Shown in pieces: positions 18,356 through 26,856 of a stretch of DNA of 64,000 bases. Below the pieces are notes generated by a model. It did not search any database. It was given only the letters and a program-made list of their open reading frames with translations, and was not told the origin of the DNA. Source of the stretch: an uncultured Bacilli bacterium (GTDB taxonomy: Bacteria > Bacillota_I > Bacilli_A > RFN20 > CAG-826); NCBI GenBank assembly GCA_944327845.1, contig CALVHN010000001.1, positions 73,149 through 137,148 of the forward strand, read 5' to 3'. Both the position numbers and the translations under genes were made by a program. Each line of letters opens with the position of its first letter. The first letter of the stretch is position 1.

Positions 18356-19741
18356 ATGAATTTTGCTATTAGTCTAGTTTCAAATTTTGAAGGATGGCTT
18401 ACTTTCCTTTATGAATTTGACAACTATTTAAATTATTTTGTGCTTTTTGCGCTTTTATTCTTCGGAATAATGTCTTGGTATTATTTTATTTATTTCTTTT
18501 TATCATTAATGCCATTAGAAAAATTTCCAAAGGGAGAAAAGCTTTTTAAATACGCAGTATTAGTGCCTGCAAGAAATGAAGACAAGGTTATTGTTAATTT
18601 ATTAAAATCTTTAAAAGAACAAGATTATAATCCAGATTATTTTGACGTTTATGTAATTGTTGAATCTAAAGATGATCCAACCATTCAAATAACAAAATCT
18701 TTCGGTTACAACGTAATTATTCGAAAAGATTTAATTAATAAAAGAACAAAAGGATATGCTTTAAATGAAGCATATCAATATTTAAAAGCAAATAATTTAA
18801 AATATGATTCTTTAGTAATTTTCGATGCAGATAATATTGTAAGTAAAGATTTTTTATCTTTAATGAATGATTGCAAAAATAAAGGGTATCAAGTAACTGT
18901 TGGATATCGCAATTTTACTAATGCATCAACTAATTGGATAAGTGGATGTAGTGGAACTTTATTTTCCTATATGAATCAATTTACCTCAAACGGAAGATCG
19001 TTTTTCTTTAAAAAAGCAACTTTAACTGGAACTGGATATTATATTGATATGGATATTGTTGATAACGAAGGTGGATGGATTTGGACAGGAATGACTGAAG
19101 ATGTTGAATTAACTTGCTATTGTTATTATCACAATATTTCAATGCATTACTATAATTATGCTCAATATTATGATGAACAGGCAACAAGTTTTAAAGTTCT
19201 TCATAAACAACATATAAGATGGGTTTGGGGATATTTTGATAGTAAAAAAAGATTTAAAAATAAAAAAGAAAATTATTATGATGCTTTACCTAAATGGAAA
19301 TATTTCTTTGCAGTTTACGAATATAATTTATCAATTTATCCATTTTTAGTTTTTACTATTATGGAACTTATATGTTTTATTCTTTCTTTAATTGTCTTTA
19401 TAGGTTCTTTTCCTTTAGCTGTTTCTTATAATGCAGTTTGGGATGCAGTTCCAATATTTTTCGGCTTTACTATACTTTATTTTGCATATGTTTATTTAAC
19501 ATATTGTTTAGCAGCAGCTATTACATTTATTATCGATAATAAGAGACTAAAGTTTAGTATTGGTAAAAGATTATTAATTGTTTTTACTTATATGTTTTTC
19601 TTTGCTGATTTTGCTTTTGCATTTTTAGATGGTCTTTTCTATAAAAATAAAAGATATAGTTGGGATAAGATTGAACATAAAGGTAAAATATTAGATGAAC
19701 AAGCAAAAGGAGCAATAATCGATGAAGAGAAAAAAGGGTGA
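18356..19741 (+). CDS. membrane glycosyltransferase family 2
   Basis: 461 residues: one or two N-terminal helices (about 20-50), a GT-A catalytic domain (about 60-320) and three to four C-terminal helices. Key motifs are YAVLVPARNED, the DxD-type VIFDADN, TEDVELT and QHIRWVWG, the last equivalent to QxxRW of processive GT2 enzymes such as cellulose, hyaluronan and glucosylglycerolipid synthases. It likely transfers a nucleotide sugar to a membrane lipid or polysaccharide at the inner face of the membrane. The downstream acyltransferase gene overlaps by 20 bases, suggesting joint work in glycolipid synthesis, which matters for wall-less membranes (inference). Confidence 0.88.
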   Translation: MNFAISLVSNFEGWLTFLYEFDNYLNYFVLFALLFFGIMSWYYFIYFFLSLMPLEKFPKGEKLFKYAVLVPARNEDKVIVNLLKSLKEQDYNPDYFDVYVIVESKDDPTIQITKSFGYNVIIRKDLINKRTKGYALNEAYQYLKANNLKYDSLVIFDADNIVSKDFLSLMNDCKNKGYQVTVGYRNFTNASTNWISGCSGTLFSYMNQFTSNGRSFFFKKATLTGTGYYIDMDIVDNEGGWIWTGMTEDVELTCYCYYHNISMHYYNYAQYYDEQATSFKVLHKQHIRWVWGYFDSKKRFKNKKENYYDALPKWKYFFAVYEYNLSIYPFLVFTIMELICFILSLIVFIGSFPLAVSYNAVWDAVPIFFGFTILYFAYVYLTYCLAAAITFIIDNKRLKFSIGKRLLIVFTYMFFFADFAFAFLDGLFYKNKRYSWDKIEHKGKILDEQAKGAIIDEEKKG

Positions 19742-20519
19742 TATAATTTATTATTCTGATGAATTAAATGATGATTTTGGTGAGATCGGTTTAAAAAGAC
19801 CTGATGTTCCAGAAAATTATCAATATATTCGTAAAGGAAAAATATATAACTTTTTTTCTAATATTTTATATTATGGTGTTGCTTATCCTGTTTTATCTAT
19901 AGTTTGTTTAATATTTGGAGTAAAAGTAAAAAATAAAGAAAATCTTAAAAAAGTTTTAAATAGTGGTGGTTTTATTTATCAAAATCATACAAGTTTTGTT
20001 GATATGTTTCAAAATCAAGTTAAGGTTGTTGGAATAAAAAGAAGAACAAATATTATTGGATATTCTGATACTTTAACTATTCCTTTTGTTGGTTCTCTTT
20101 CAAGAAGTTTAGGTTATATTCCTTTACCAAATGATTTAAAAGGACAATTAAAATTTATGGGAGCTTTGAAACATTATATCGATAAAAAGCAATTTATTAT
20201 TATTTTTCCTGAGGCTCATATTTGGCCATATTATACAAAAATTCGTCCTTTTGTATCTGCCTCATTTCATTATCCAGCAAAGTTTAATGCTCCTGTAATT
20301 CCAGTAACAACTGTTTATCGAAAAGGCAGATTTAAGAATAGCAAACCTCGACCAATTTTAATTATTGGAGAGCCTATTTATCCAAAAAAAGAACTTTCAA
20401 TAAAAGAAAATAAAGAATATTTACGTAATGAATGCTACAAAGAAATGGTAGAGGCTTCTCAATCAATCAAACAATTTGAATATTTTAAGTATGTAAAAAA
20501 AGAAAAGGAAAGTATATAA
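19722..20519 (+). CDS. 1-acyl-sn-glycerol-3-phosphate acyltransferase-like (PlsC family)
   Basis: 265 residues with a membrane-embedding region around 48-68 and the acyltransferase signature NHTSFVDM (HX4D, residues near 87), followed by a Gly/Pro block GYIPLPND and IIIFPEAHIWP, a variant of the FPEG motif with Ala in place of Gly. The family acylates lysophosphatidic acid or similar lysolipids with acyl-ACP or acyl-CoA. The start chosen is the ATG at 19722 after AAAGGAG. It overlaps the glycosyltransferase gene, so the two are coupled. The FPEA variant and an unusual N-terminal extension leave the exact acceptor open. Confidence 0.85.
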   Translation: MKRKKGDIIYYSDELNDDFGEIGLKRPDVPENYQYIRKGKIYNFFSNILYYGVAYPVLSIVCLIFGVKVKNKENLKKVLNSGGFIYQNHTSFVDMFQNQVKVVGIKRRTNIIGYSDTLTIPFVGSLSRSLGYIPLPNDLKGQLKFMGALKHYIDKKQFIIIFPEAHIWPYYTKIRPFVSASFHYPAKFNAPVIPVTTVYRKGRFKNSKPRPILIIGEPIYPKKELSIKENKEYLRNECYKEMVEASQSIKQFEYFKYVKKEKESI

Positions 20520-20530
20520 TTTTATCACTT

Positions 20531-20606
20531 GCCACATTAGCTTAGTCGGTAGAGCAACTCATTCGTAATGAGTAGGTCGTGTGTTCGATTCACACATGTG
20601 GCTCCA
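20531..20606 (+). tRNA. tRNA-Thr (anticodon CGT)
   Basis: Full cloverleaf: acceptor GCCACAT/ATGTGGC (20531-20537 with 20596-20602), anticodon stem ACTCA/TGAGT around loop TTCGTAA, T-loop TTCGATT, encoded CCA at 20604-20606. Confidence 0.95.
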
Positions 20607-20618
20607 GTAAAATAAATT

Positions 20619-20661
20619 GAATTAATATATTCTATTAATAGAAAATATTAATTCTTTTTTT
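20619..20661 (+). terminator. intrinsic terminator after tRNA-Thr
   Basis: Long A/T stem starting GAATTAATAT at 20619 and closing with ATATTAATTC at 20654, with an inner TCTATTAATAGA hairpin, followed by seven Ts. Confidence 0.75.
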
Positions 20662-20711
20662 ATTAAAAGCACTATATATTTATAAAAAACCTTGCAAAAT
20701 CTTAATAAATA

Positions 20712-20742
20712 TAAAAAAAGTGGATTTTTCAATCCACCTTTT
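20712..20742 (-). terminator. intrinsic terminator of the second GH3 cassette
   Basis: Stem GTGGATT (20720-20726) / AATCCAC (20731-20737); on the minus strand it is followed by a run of seven Us. It lies just past the end of the second GH3 gene. Confidence 0.85.
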
Positions 20743-20762
20743 TCTTCAAGTTTTTATTAAAA

Positions 20763-23700
20763 TTAGTCTTCTTTCTTTTTACCTTTGATATTGATTAAGT
20801 AATAATCATATACAAATAAAGCAAGTGCACCTGCAGTTAAAACAGCAAATACTACATCTAAAGAAATTAAGCTAATTTGCCACCAAGTGAGAACTTCAAC
20901 AAGTGTGGTATTTGAATCGTAACCATTCATAGCATTTGAATGACATACAGTATATAAAATACGTTTTGCAGATTCTCTCATTTTCCAAGCAAGTTCACCA
21001 TGATTTTCTTTATAAGGATCAAATTGAGCAGCATTATTGATTGAACCATCAACTAAATCATTTCCTGCAAAAACACCAAGTGGCATTCTAAGTAATCCAA
21101 GGTAGAAAGTTAATGAACCATAGCTTCCAAGTTGATACATATCAGTAACAACAAAGCCATCAAATCCAGCTTCACCTCTTAACCAATCTGTTAATAAGTT
21201 AGATTTACCTCCAGGAACGCTTGTTCCGACTCTATTATATGAACTCATCATTGCATGAGCTCCGCCATCGTTAATTGCAATATAGAATGGTTCAAGGTAG
21301 AGTTCTCTAAAGCTTTGTTCATTTAACCAAGTTGATAAACCATAACGGTGTGTTTCTTGGTCATTTAATACAAAGTGTTTAATATAAGCATAAGTACCTT
21401 TTTCTTGCATAGCTTTAATTAAATCAGCGCTTGTATGACCAGATAAGAAACCATCTTCAGAATAATATTCAGGATTTCTTGAAGAGTATTGTGAACGATG
21501 AAGATTTACAGCTGGTCCATAAAGTCCGTTATATCCTGCCCATAAACAGTTTTCACCATACATTTCACCAACCTTAGTTAATAAATCATGATTCATGCTA
21601 GAAGCTAAAACACCACCTGCTGGGAAGGTTGAAGGTCTAACAGATGGATCAACTCCATTTTTAGCAGCTAAACCATTTGTACCATTTGCGAAAGGTTCAG
21701 TAACACCTAAAGGACCATTATGATCTAATGTACCAGGTTTAACAATAGTAGGAATAGCGGTAGTCATTCTCATACCATTAGAAAGTAAGTTAACAGTCTC
21801 ATCCCAAGTTAATTGATCCATAAATCTATTCCAAACATCAGCTTCATAGGGAATAGGTTTTCCTTCACGATCAACTCTCATATCGATTAAGTTTAAATTA
21901 GCTTCAACACCATAAGTAGGATATTCAACATCATCTTCTTTTAATTCAGTTTCTTCCCAAGAAGCTCTAAAGTCTTGAAGCATTTTTTCGGTTAATTTAA
22001 TTTTGGTGTAATTTGTATTGTTATTAAGTGGATCTAAAACAACTGTCCCTGCCCAATTATTACGTGTAATGTAAGTAACAGGAGAATTATCTTTGGTTTC
22101 AGAATATTTATTTAAATCTGAATCATCAAATAAATTAGTAATTTCATTTCCTGTAGCTTCAGATTTTGAATATTTTTCTTTATCTAAAGAATTTTGTTTT
22201 AAAGCAACAGCAGCTAAATTGCCATTTCCAACAGCATCCATTCTTCCGCTAGTATTAGATGGAGAATAACCTTTTGCAGCTAAAATATTGTTTGTAGCAT
22301 CATGTGCACCATTTCCAACAGCTAAATAATAATCACCTTCAGTTAAAACATAAGTTTTAGCTTTATTTGCATCATAAGAAGCAAATTGGCTTCCATCAAC
22401 ATCAATGGTAATAGTTACTGACTCAGAAGGATCTAATAATTCAGTTTTATCATAACCAACAAGTTCAACTGCACTTGCTTCAACATTATTTTCAATGTTA
22501 TAAGTTCCATATGGTTTTTGTAAATAAACTTGAACGACTTCTTTAGCAGCGACATCGCCAATATTTTTAACGTCAACTGATACAGTGTAGTCGTCTCCGT
22601 TTCTTCTTACTTGGTAGTTTGAATATTCAAATTCAGAGTAAGATTCACCATATCCGAATGGAATAGCAACAGTTTTTGAATAATCAAAATTACCAACGTT
22701 TTCTTTTCCAACAACATAATCTTCATAACGGGTTTCAGTATATCTATAACCTAAATAGATGCCCTCTTGATAAACAACATAATATTGTTCATAAGTACCT
22801 GAACCATTTGTTGCAGTATGTAATTCAAAATCGCTAGCATTAGTAAATTCATAACCTAATTGATTAGTTAATGTAGGGTTTTGAGAATTTGAATACCATA
22901 AGGTATCATTACTTTTGCCAGAAGGAGAAACGTTACCGACCAATAAATCACCAACACCATTAAAACCAGTTGTACCAACTGATTGGACTTGTAAACAAGC
23001 ATCAACTCCATATTGAGAATCATTTAAGAAATCTAAATCAATTGAAGCAGTGCAATTTAATAAAACAATAACTTTTTTAATTGTGTTGTTATCTTTTAAA
23101 GCTTTTAATGCTCTTAATGTTTCTCTTTCATCGTTTGATAAGGTTAAAGCATCACCATTAGGTGTATCTTCTGTTCCAGAACGGTTAACGTCTTTATTTC
23201 CTTCACCAGAAACTCTAGTAATATTAAAAATAACAGCGTCACCATATTGATTTAAAGTTGAACCAAAAGCTTCATTAGCAACACTCCAAGGAACCTCGTT
23301 AATTTTAGAAATAAGTGGTCCTGGAGCCATCATACCATTTCTTACTGGTCCATATGTTGTTTGTGTTGTATCATTTGAATAAAAGTCCCATGCTGTTTGA
23401 TTAACTTCTAATCCTGCATGTTCTAAACCAGCTTTTAATGTAACTTCTCTTCCTGTTCCGCTCTCTGCAGCAACAGATCCAGAAGAAGTTAATGTTGATT
23501 CAGTTGAAGCAATACCAACAGTAGTAACTTTTGAATTTTTTGCAAGTGGTAATGCATTGTTTTCATTTTTAAGTAAGACAGCACCTTCTTCAACGACCTC
23601 TTCAATTAATTTATCAGTATCAGAGATTAAATCATCAATTTTAGTATATTTTGATTTAAAGTATTCTGTATCTTGGCTTTCACCATCTTCACGGTTGACT

Positions 23701-23843
23701 TGTTCCCAAGAAGTGGTTCCTAAAGCAGTATTAATTGCGTAAACATTTGAGTTACAAATTGAAGTTGCAAGAGCAACTAAACTTAATACTGTACCAAATG
23801 AAGCGAGCAATGCTTTACTTGTTGTATATCTAATTTTTCCCAT
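20763..23843 (-). CDS. membrane-anchored, domain-permuted GH3 beta-glycosidase (second copy)
   Basis: 1026 residues with the same unusual layout as the enzyme at 13581-16904: N-terminal membrane helix (about 10-35), GH3 sandwich domain (EEGAVLLKNENNALPLAKNS), fibronectin-III-like domain (about 400-520), catalytic barrel (about 640-960) and a C-terminal helix with a Lys-rich tail. Motifs YIKHFVLNDQETHRYG and GFVVTDMYQ, with predicted nucleophile D901, are closer to canonical GH3 than in the first copy. It is expected to sit outside the cell anchored by both ends. AGGAGG lies at the stop codon of the preceding membrane-protein gene, so translation is coupled. The two GH3 enzymes are clear paralogues but differ in the loops of the catalytic part, which suggests different substrates. 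Confidence 0.93.
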   Translation of the reverse strand: MGKIRYTTSKALLASFGTVLSLVALATSICNSNVYAINTALGTTSWEQVNREDGESQDTEYFKSKYTKIDDLISDTDKLIEEVVEEGAVLLKNENNALPLAKNSKVTTVGIASTESTLTSSGSVAAESGTGREVTLKAGLEHAGLEVNQTAWDFYSNDTTQTTYGPVRNGMMAPGPLISKINEVPWSVANEAFGSTLNQYGDAVIFNITRVSGEGNKDVNRSGTEDTPNGDALTLSNDERETLRALKALKDNNTIKKVIVLLNCTASIDLDFLNDSQYGVDACLQVQSVGTTGFNGVGDLLVGNVSPSGKSNDTLWYSNSQNPTLTNQLGYEFTNASDFELHTATNGSGTYEQYYVVYQEGIYLGYRYTETRYEDYVVGKENVGNFDYSKTVAIPFGYGESYSEFEYSNYQVRRNGDDYTVSVDVKNIGDVAAKEVVQVYLQKPYGTYNIENNVEASAVELVGYDKTELLDPSESVTITIDVDGSQFASYDANKAKTYVLTEGDYYLAVGNGAHDATNNILAAKGYSPSNTSGRMDAVGNGNLAAVALKQNSLDKEKYSKSEATGNEITNLFDDSDLNKYSETKDNSPVTYITRNNWAGTVVLDPLNNNTNYTKIKLTEKMLQDFRASWEETELKEDDVEYPTYGVEANLNLIDMRVDREGKPIPYEADVWNRFMDQLTWDETVNLLSNGMRMTTAIPTIVKPGTLDHNGPLGVTEPFANGTNGLAAKNGVDPSVRPSTFPAGGVLASSMNHDLLTKVGEMYGENCLWAGYNGLYGPAVNLHRSQYSSRNPEYYSEDGFLSGHTSADLIKAMQEKGTYAYIKHFVLNDQETHRYGLSTWLNEQSFRELYLEPFYIAINDGGAHAMMSSYNRVGTSVPGGKSNLLTDWLRGEAGFDGFVVTDMYQLGSYGSLTFYLGLLRMPLGVFAGNDLVDGSINNAAQFDPYKENHGELAWKMRESAKRILYTVCHSNAMNGYDSNTTLVEVLTWWQISLISLDVVFAVLTAGALALFVYDYYLINIKGKKKED

Positions 23844-23851
23844 ATTTCCTC

Positions 23852-24301
23852 CTAAATTTTTGCTTCGTTATTTTCTGTAATTTGTTGATTTTCAACTTTA
23901 CCTTTCTTTTTTAAAGGAATAAAAATTGAAGCAAAACTTAAAACATAAGTTGCAATAAAGAAAATAGTTGATAAAACCCAGTCAATATTAAAGTTTTCAA
24001 TATCGATTCCGGTAACAACAACTGCAACGTAGTTATAACTTGTTAAGATAAAGAATAAAATTGTACCAAGTGATAAAATAACATTAGCTGCAGGTATAAA
24101 AGCTTCCTTCTTAATAATGATTAATAAAACAACATCTAATACTATAAGAAGTATTAAGCAAACTATACTTCCGTAAGAATGGTAGCCTGCTTGAAAGCCA
24201 ACCCCTATTAAAATTAAGGAGATTAGCGACGTAACGATTGTAGGAAAAATAAAATAAGTTCCTATGCTACAAGTCTTTAAAAAATCTTTAACTTTTTTCA
24301 T
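23852..24301 (-). CDS. four-helix membrane protein partnered with second GH3 enzyme
   Basis: 149 residues from the ATG at 24301, chosen because AGGAGG lies eight bases upstream; an in-frame ATG at 24367 lacks a ribosome site. Four membrane helices (about 15-37, 43-62, 69-92 and 105-130) and a polar C-terminal tail match the protein at 13163-13597, including YNYVAVVVTGIDIENF. The conserved pairing with a permuted GH3 gene in both cassettes argues for a shared function, such as membrane assembly of the enzyme. Family unrecognised. Confidence 0.8.
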   Translation of the reverse strand: MKKVKDFLKTCSIGTYFIFPTIVTSLISLILIGVGFQAGYHSYGSIVCLILLIVLDVVLLIIIKKEAFIPAANVILSLGTILFFILTSYNYVAVVVTGIDIENFNIDWVLSTIFFIATYVLSFASIFIPLKKKGKVENQQITENNEAKI

Positions 24302-24341
24302 TTTTCCTCCTGTTAAAAATCTTGAATAATTCATCAATATA

Positions 24342-24374
24342 AAAATACCGATTTCAAGTGAAAGCATTATTATA
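24342..24374 (-). promoter_or_regulatory. possible promoter with weak cre-like site, second GH3 cassette
   Basis: On the minus strand TATAAT (24374-24369) is followed a few bases downstream by TTGAAATCGGTATTTT (24357-24342), which matches the left half of a cre but lacks the final conserved C. It could act as a road-block site for CcpA. No good -35 box is seen. Confidence 0.3.
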
Positions 24375-24419
24375 AATTTAAATTAAGATTTCTATAAAAA
24401 AATTAATGAACTGAGTATT

Positions 24420-24839
24420 TTACTTGATTAAATTCTTTTTCATGAATAACTCAAGTGGTTGATCAAATGGAGTATTTTCTAAAACTAATCCTCCACAATC
24501 AATATAACCAAGTTTTCGGTATAAAAATTGAGCTTTTTCATCAATTTGAGTAGAAAGTAAAATTATTTTATAGTTTTTACTATTCATTAAATTTTCAAAT
24601 TGAATTAAAGCGTTTGTACCTAATTTTTGATTGCGGTATTTTTCTTTTATTATTAAATGTTGAATAAAAGGAAATTTTTCCCATAGTATTGAATATAATA
24701 AAATTCCAACTTTTATATTATCTTTATAAATACAAAATCCAGTTTTTGAAGATAAAAAAATATTAAATTGTTCTTCATTAATTCGAAGTAATAATTCTTT
24801 AACAAATTTAAAATCTTCATTTGTAAGTTCTTTTAACAT
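24420..24839 (-). CDS. GNAT-family N-acetyltransferase
   Basis: 139 residues with the GNAT fold: beta-strand IKVGILLYSILWEKFPFIQHLIIKEKYRNQKLGTNAL contains the acetyl-CoA pyrophosphate-binding pattern (R/Q)xxGxx, then a helix, FENLMNSKNYKIILLSTQID, and AQFLYRKLGYIDCGGL, a typical C-terminal motif. The substrate cannot be inferred. It follows the ECF substrate-binding gene by 19 bases and is probably in the same transcript, although no obvious Shine-Dalgarno site precedes its ATG. Confidence 0.85.
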   Translation of the reverse strand: MLKELTNEDFKFVKELLLRINEEQFNIFLSSKTGFCIYKDNIKVGILLYSILWEKFPFIQHLIIKEKYRNQKLGTNALIQFENLMNSKNYKIILLSTQIDEKAQFLYRKLGYIDCGGLVLENTPFDQPLELFMKKNLIK

Positions 24840-24858
24840 AGTGAAAACCCTGCAAAAC

Positions 24859-25383
24859 CTAATTATTTTTTATATTTTTAGTATAATTTAAGTGATAATT
24901 TAGTTTAAATAAATTAAATAAAACGACACTTATTAAACTTCCAACTAATCCTTGAATTAAATCAAACGATGAAGAAAGTAGAGCATAATTTAAATCATAA
25001 TAAATTACATAACCAACAAAATATGTTAAAACCATTGGTATAATTGGAAGTATAAAGGAAAGATATTTTAAAAATTTTCTATTTTTTAAATAGTAAAAAA
25101 TGATAAAAGCTAATATTGCTTCTAAACCTTTTGCAATTATTGTAAAAGGAATATAAATAAGAAAACCTGAAACGAAATCAGCAAAAGCAGTTCCAATAAT
25201 AGCACTAATTATTCCAACAAAAGGTCCAAAATATATTGTTGAAAAAATAATTAAACCATCACTTAAATTAAAATATCCTACTCCTCCAAAATATGGTATT
25301 TGTAAAAAGAAAGTAATAATAAAAATAAGAGAAGACATTAATGCTGTTAAACAAATATTCTTAATTAGTTTTTTAATTTTCAT
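24859..25383 (-). CDS. ECF transporter S component (riboflavin/vitamin type, PF07155-like)
   Basis: About 174 residues and five to six membrane helices. FNLSDGLIIFSTIYFGPFVG and IGTAFADFVSGFLIYIPFT are characteristic of S components of energy-coupling factor transporters in the family annotated as riboflavin/uncharacterised vitamin S components. It would pair with ECF A, A' and T proteins encoded elsewhere. I place the start at 25383 (MKIKKLIKN); the longer frame from 25419 adds 12 residues. A TAAATT box ends seven bases upstream and no ribosome site is seen, fitting a leaderless mRNA. The vitamin cannot be read from sequence. Confidence 0.75.
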   Translation of the reverse strand: MKIKKLIKNICLTALMSSLIFIITFFLQIPYFGGVGYFNLSDGLIIFSTIYFGPFVGIISAIIGTAFADFVSGFLIYIPFTIIAKGLEAILAFIIFYYLKNRKFLKYLSFILPIIPMVLTYFVGYVIYYDLNYALLSSSFDLIQGLVGSLISVVLFNLFKLNYHLNYTKNIKNN

Positions 25384-25536
25384 ATAAAATAATTTAAGTC
25401 TTATGACTATAAAATGCAAGTATTTTTATAAAATATTAAGGATTAGAAGGCTTTTAATTAAAAAAATTATATTTATCTTCTCTATTTAAATTAATTATTT
25501 CTTTAATTTATAAATAAAATTATTTAAAATTATTTT

Positions 25537-26430
25537 ATGGATATAAGAGTATTAAAATATTTTTTAGTTGTTAGTGAAACTTTAAACTTAACAAAGGCTG
25601 CTGAAATTTTATTAACTACCCAACCAAATTTATCTCGACAAATTCAAAATTTGGAAGAAGAAATAAATCAAACTTTATTTTTACGTGATTCTAAAAAGAT
25701 GGTTTTGACTGATGCCGGTGTATTTTTTAAGAAAAAAGCAGAAGAGATCGTTCAATTATTTGATAAAAATGAAGCTGAAATTCTTAATTTCAATCATTCT
25801 AATGATGTAATTGGTGAAATATATTTAGGTGTAGCTGAAACTTATACTTTTTCAATCATTGCTAAAGTTATTAAGAAAATTCAAGAAGAGAATAAAAACA
25901 TTAAATTTAATATTTTTAGTAGTGGATTAACTGATATTGAAGAGAAATTAGAAAATAATTTGATCGATTTTGGATTAGTGATTGAACCTTTTAAGATAGA
26001 TAAATATAACTCGATAAAAATGCCTTTAAAAGATGAGTGGGGTTTATTAATGCATAAAGATATGCCTTTAGCTAATAAAAAATTTATTAATATTGATGAT
26101 TTATATGATTTACCTTTATTAATGTCAAGACATACTTTTAATAACGCTTTTCATCCTTTAAGTAATTATTTAGATATTACAAAACTTAATATTGTTGATA
26201 CTTATAATTTAATTAATAATGTTCGATATTTAGCTTTAGAAAAAGTAGGTTATGTAGTTTCAATTGATAATTTGTTATGTTTAGAACCTCATTCTAATTT
26301 AAAATTTATCCCATTTAATCCAAAAATTGAATCTAGTAATTATTTAATTTATAAAAAACTTAAAGCTTTAAATAAATCTTCATTAATGTTCTTAGATTAT
26401 CTAAGAAAAGAAATAGAAAATTTTAAGTAA
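25537..26430 (+). CDS. LysR-family transcriptional regulator
   Basis: 297 residues: an N-terminal winged helix-turn-helix (MDIRVLKYFLVVSETLNLTKAAEILLTTQPNLSRQIQNLEEE is the classic LysR start) and a C-terminal periplasmic-binding-protein-like effector domain (about 90-290). It closely resembles the CysL/CynR-like architecture, but the effector is unknown. LysR genes are often divergent from a target; the divergent neighbour here is the ECF S component/GNAT pair, a plausible target. TAAAAT (25525-25530) ends six bases before the ATG with no Shine-Dalgarno. Confidence 0.93.
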   Translation: MDIRVLKYFLVVSETLNLTKAAEILLTTQPNLSRQIQNLEEEINQTLFLRDSKKMVLTDAGVFFKKKAEEIVQLFDKNEAEILNFNHSNDVIGEIYLGVAETYTFSIIAKVIKKIQEENKNIKFNIFSSGLTDIEEKLENNLIDFGLVIEPFKIDKYNSIKMPLKDEWGLLMHKDMPLANKKFINIDDLYDLPLLMSRHTFNNAFHPLSNYLDITKLNIVDTYNLINNVRYLALEKVGYVVSIDNLLCLEPHSNLKFIPFNPKIESSNYLIYKKLKALNKSSLMFLDYLRKEIENFK

Positions 26431-26437
26431 AATAAAA

Positions 26438-26490
26438 CCCCTAAATAAGCTAATATTTATTTAAAATATTGGACATTAGGGGGATTTTTT
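26438..26490 (+). terminator. intrinsic terminator after the LysR gene
   Basis: Stem CCCCTAA (26438-26444) / TTAGGGG (26476-26482) with an internal AT hairpin, then T6 at 26485-26490. Confidence 0.65.
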
Positions 26491-26497
26491 AAAAAAG

Positions 26498-26574
26498 TGG
26501 CGTCCCATGCAGGAGTCGAACCCGCAACCTCTTGGTTCGTAGCCAAACACTCTATCCAGTTGAGCTAATGGGAC
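26498..26574 (-). tRNA. tRNA-Arg (anticodon ACG)
   Basis: Read on the minus strand: acceptor GTCCCAT/ATGGGAC, anticodon loop CTACGAA, T-arm GTTCGACTC, encoded CCA. 77 bases. Confidence 0.95.
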
Positions 26575-26653
26575 AATTAAGTAAAATATAAGACAATTTT
26601 CTTATTTTTTCAATACCTATAAAAAAACCTCTTTTTAAGAGGAACATTACAAG

Positions 26654-26730
26654 TGGTCGGGGCGACTGGATTTGAACCAGCGGCCTTCTGCTCCCAAAGC
26701 AGACGCGATACCAAGCTACGCTACGCCCCG
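26654..26730 (-). tRNA. tRNA-Pro (anticodon TGG)
   Basis: Read on the minus strand: acceptor CGGGGCG/CGCCCCG, anticodon loop TTTGGGA, T-arm GGTTCAAATCC, encoded CCA. 77 bases, directly upstream of and in line with tRNA-Arg. Confidence 0.95.
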
Positions 26731-26856
26731 TGCCTAAATATATTATAACAACAGTTGCTTTAATGCAAGGACTTATTTCTATTTTAAGAAGCAAAAATAG
26801 TTAAAATATTTAATATAATTTTAGCTATCATTAATAAAATATTATAAAATATAACA

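Noticed and set aside
24301-24367. Longer start (24367) for the second four-helix membrane protein
   Set aside because: AGGAGG lies directly before the ATG at 24301, and that start aligns with the paralogue at 13163.
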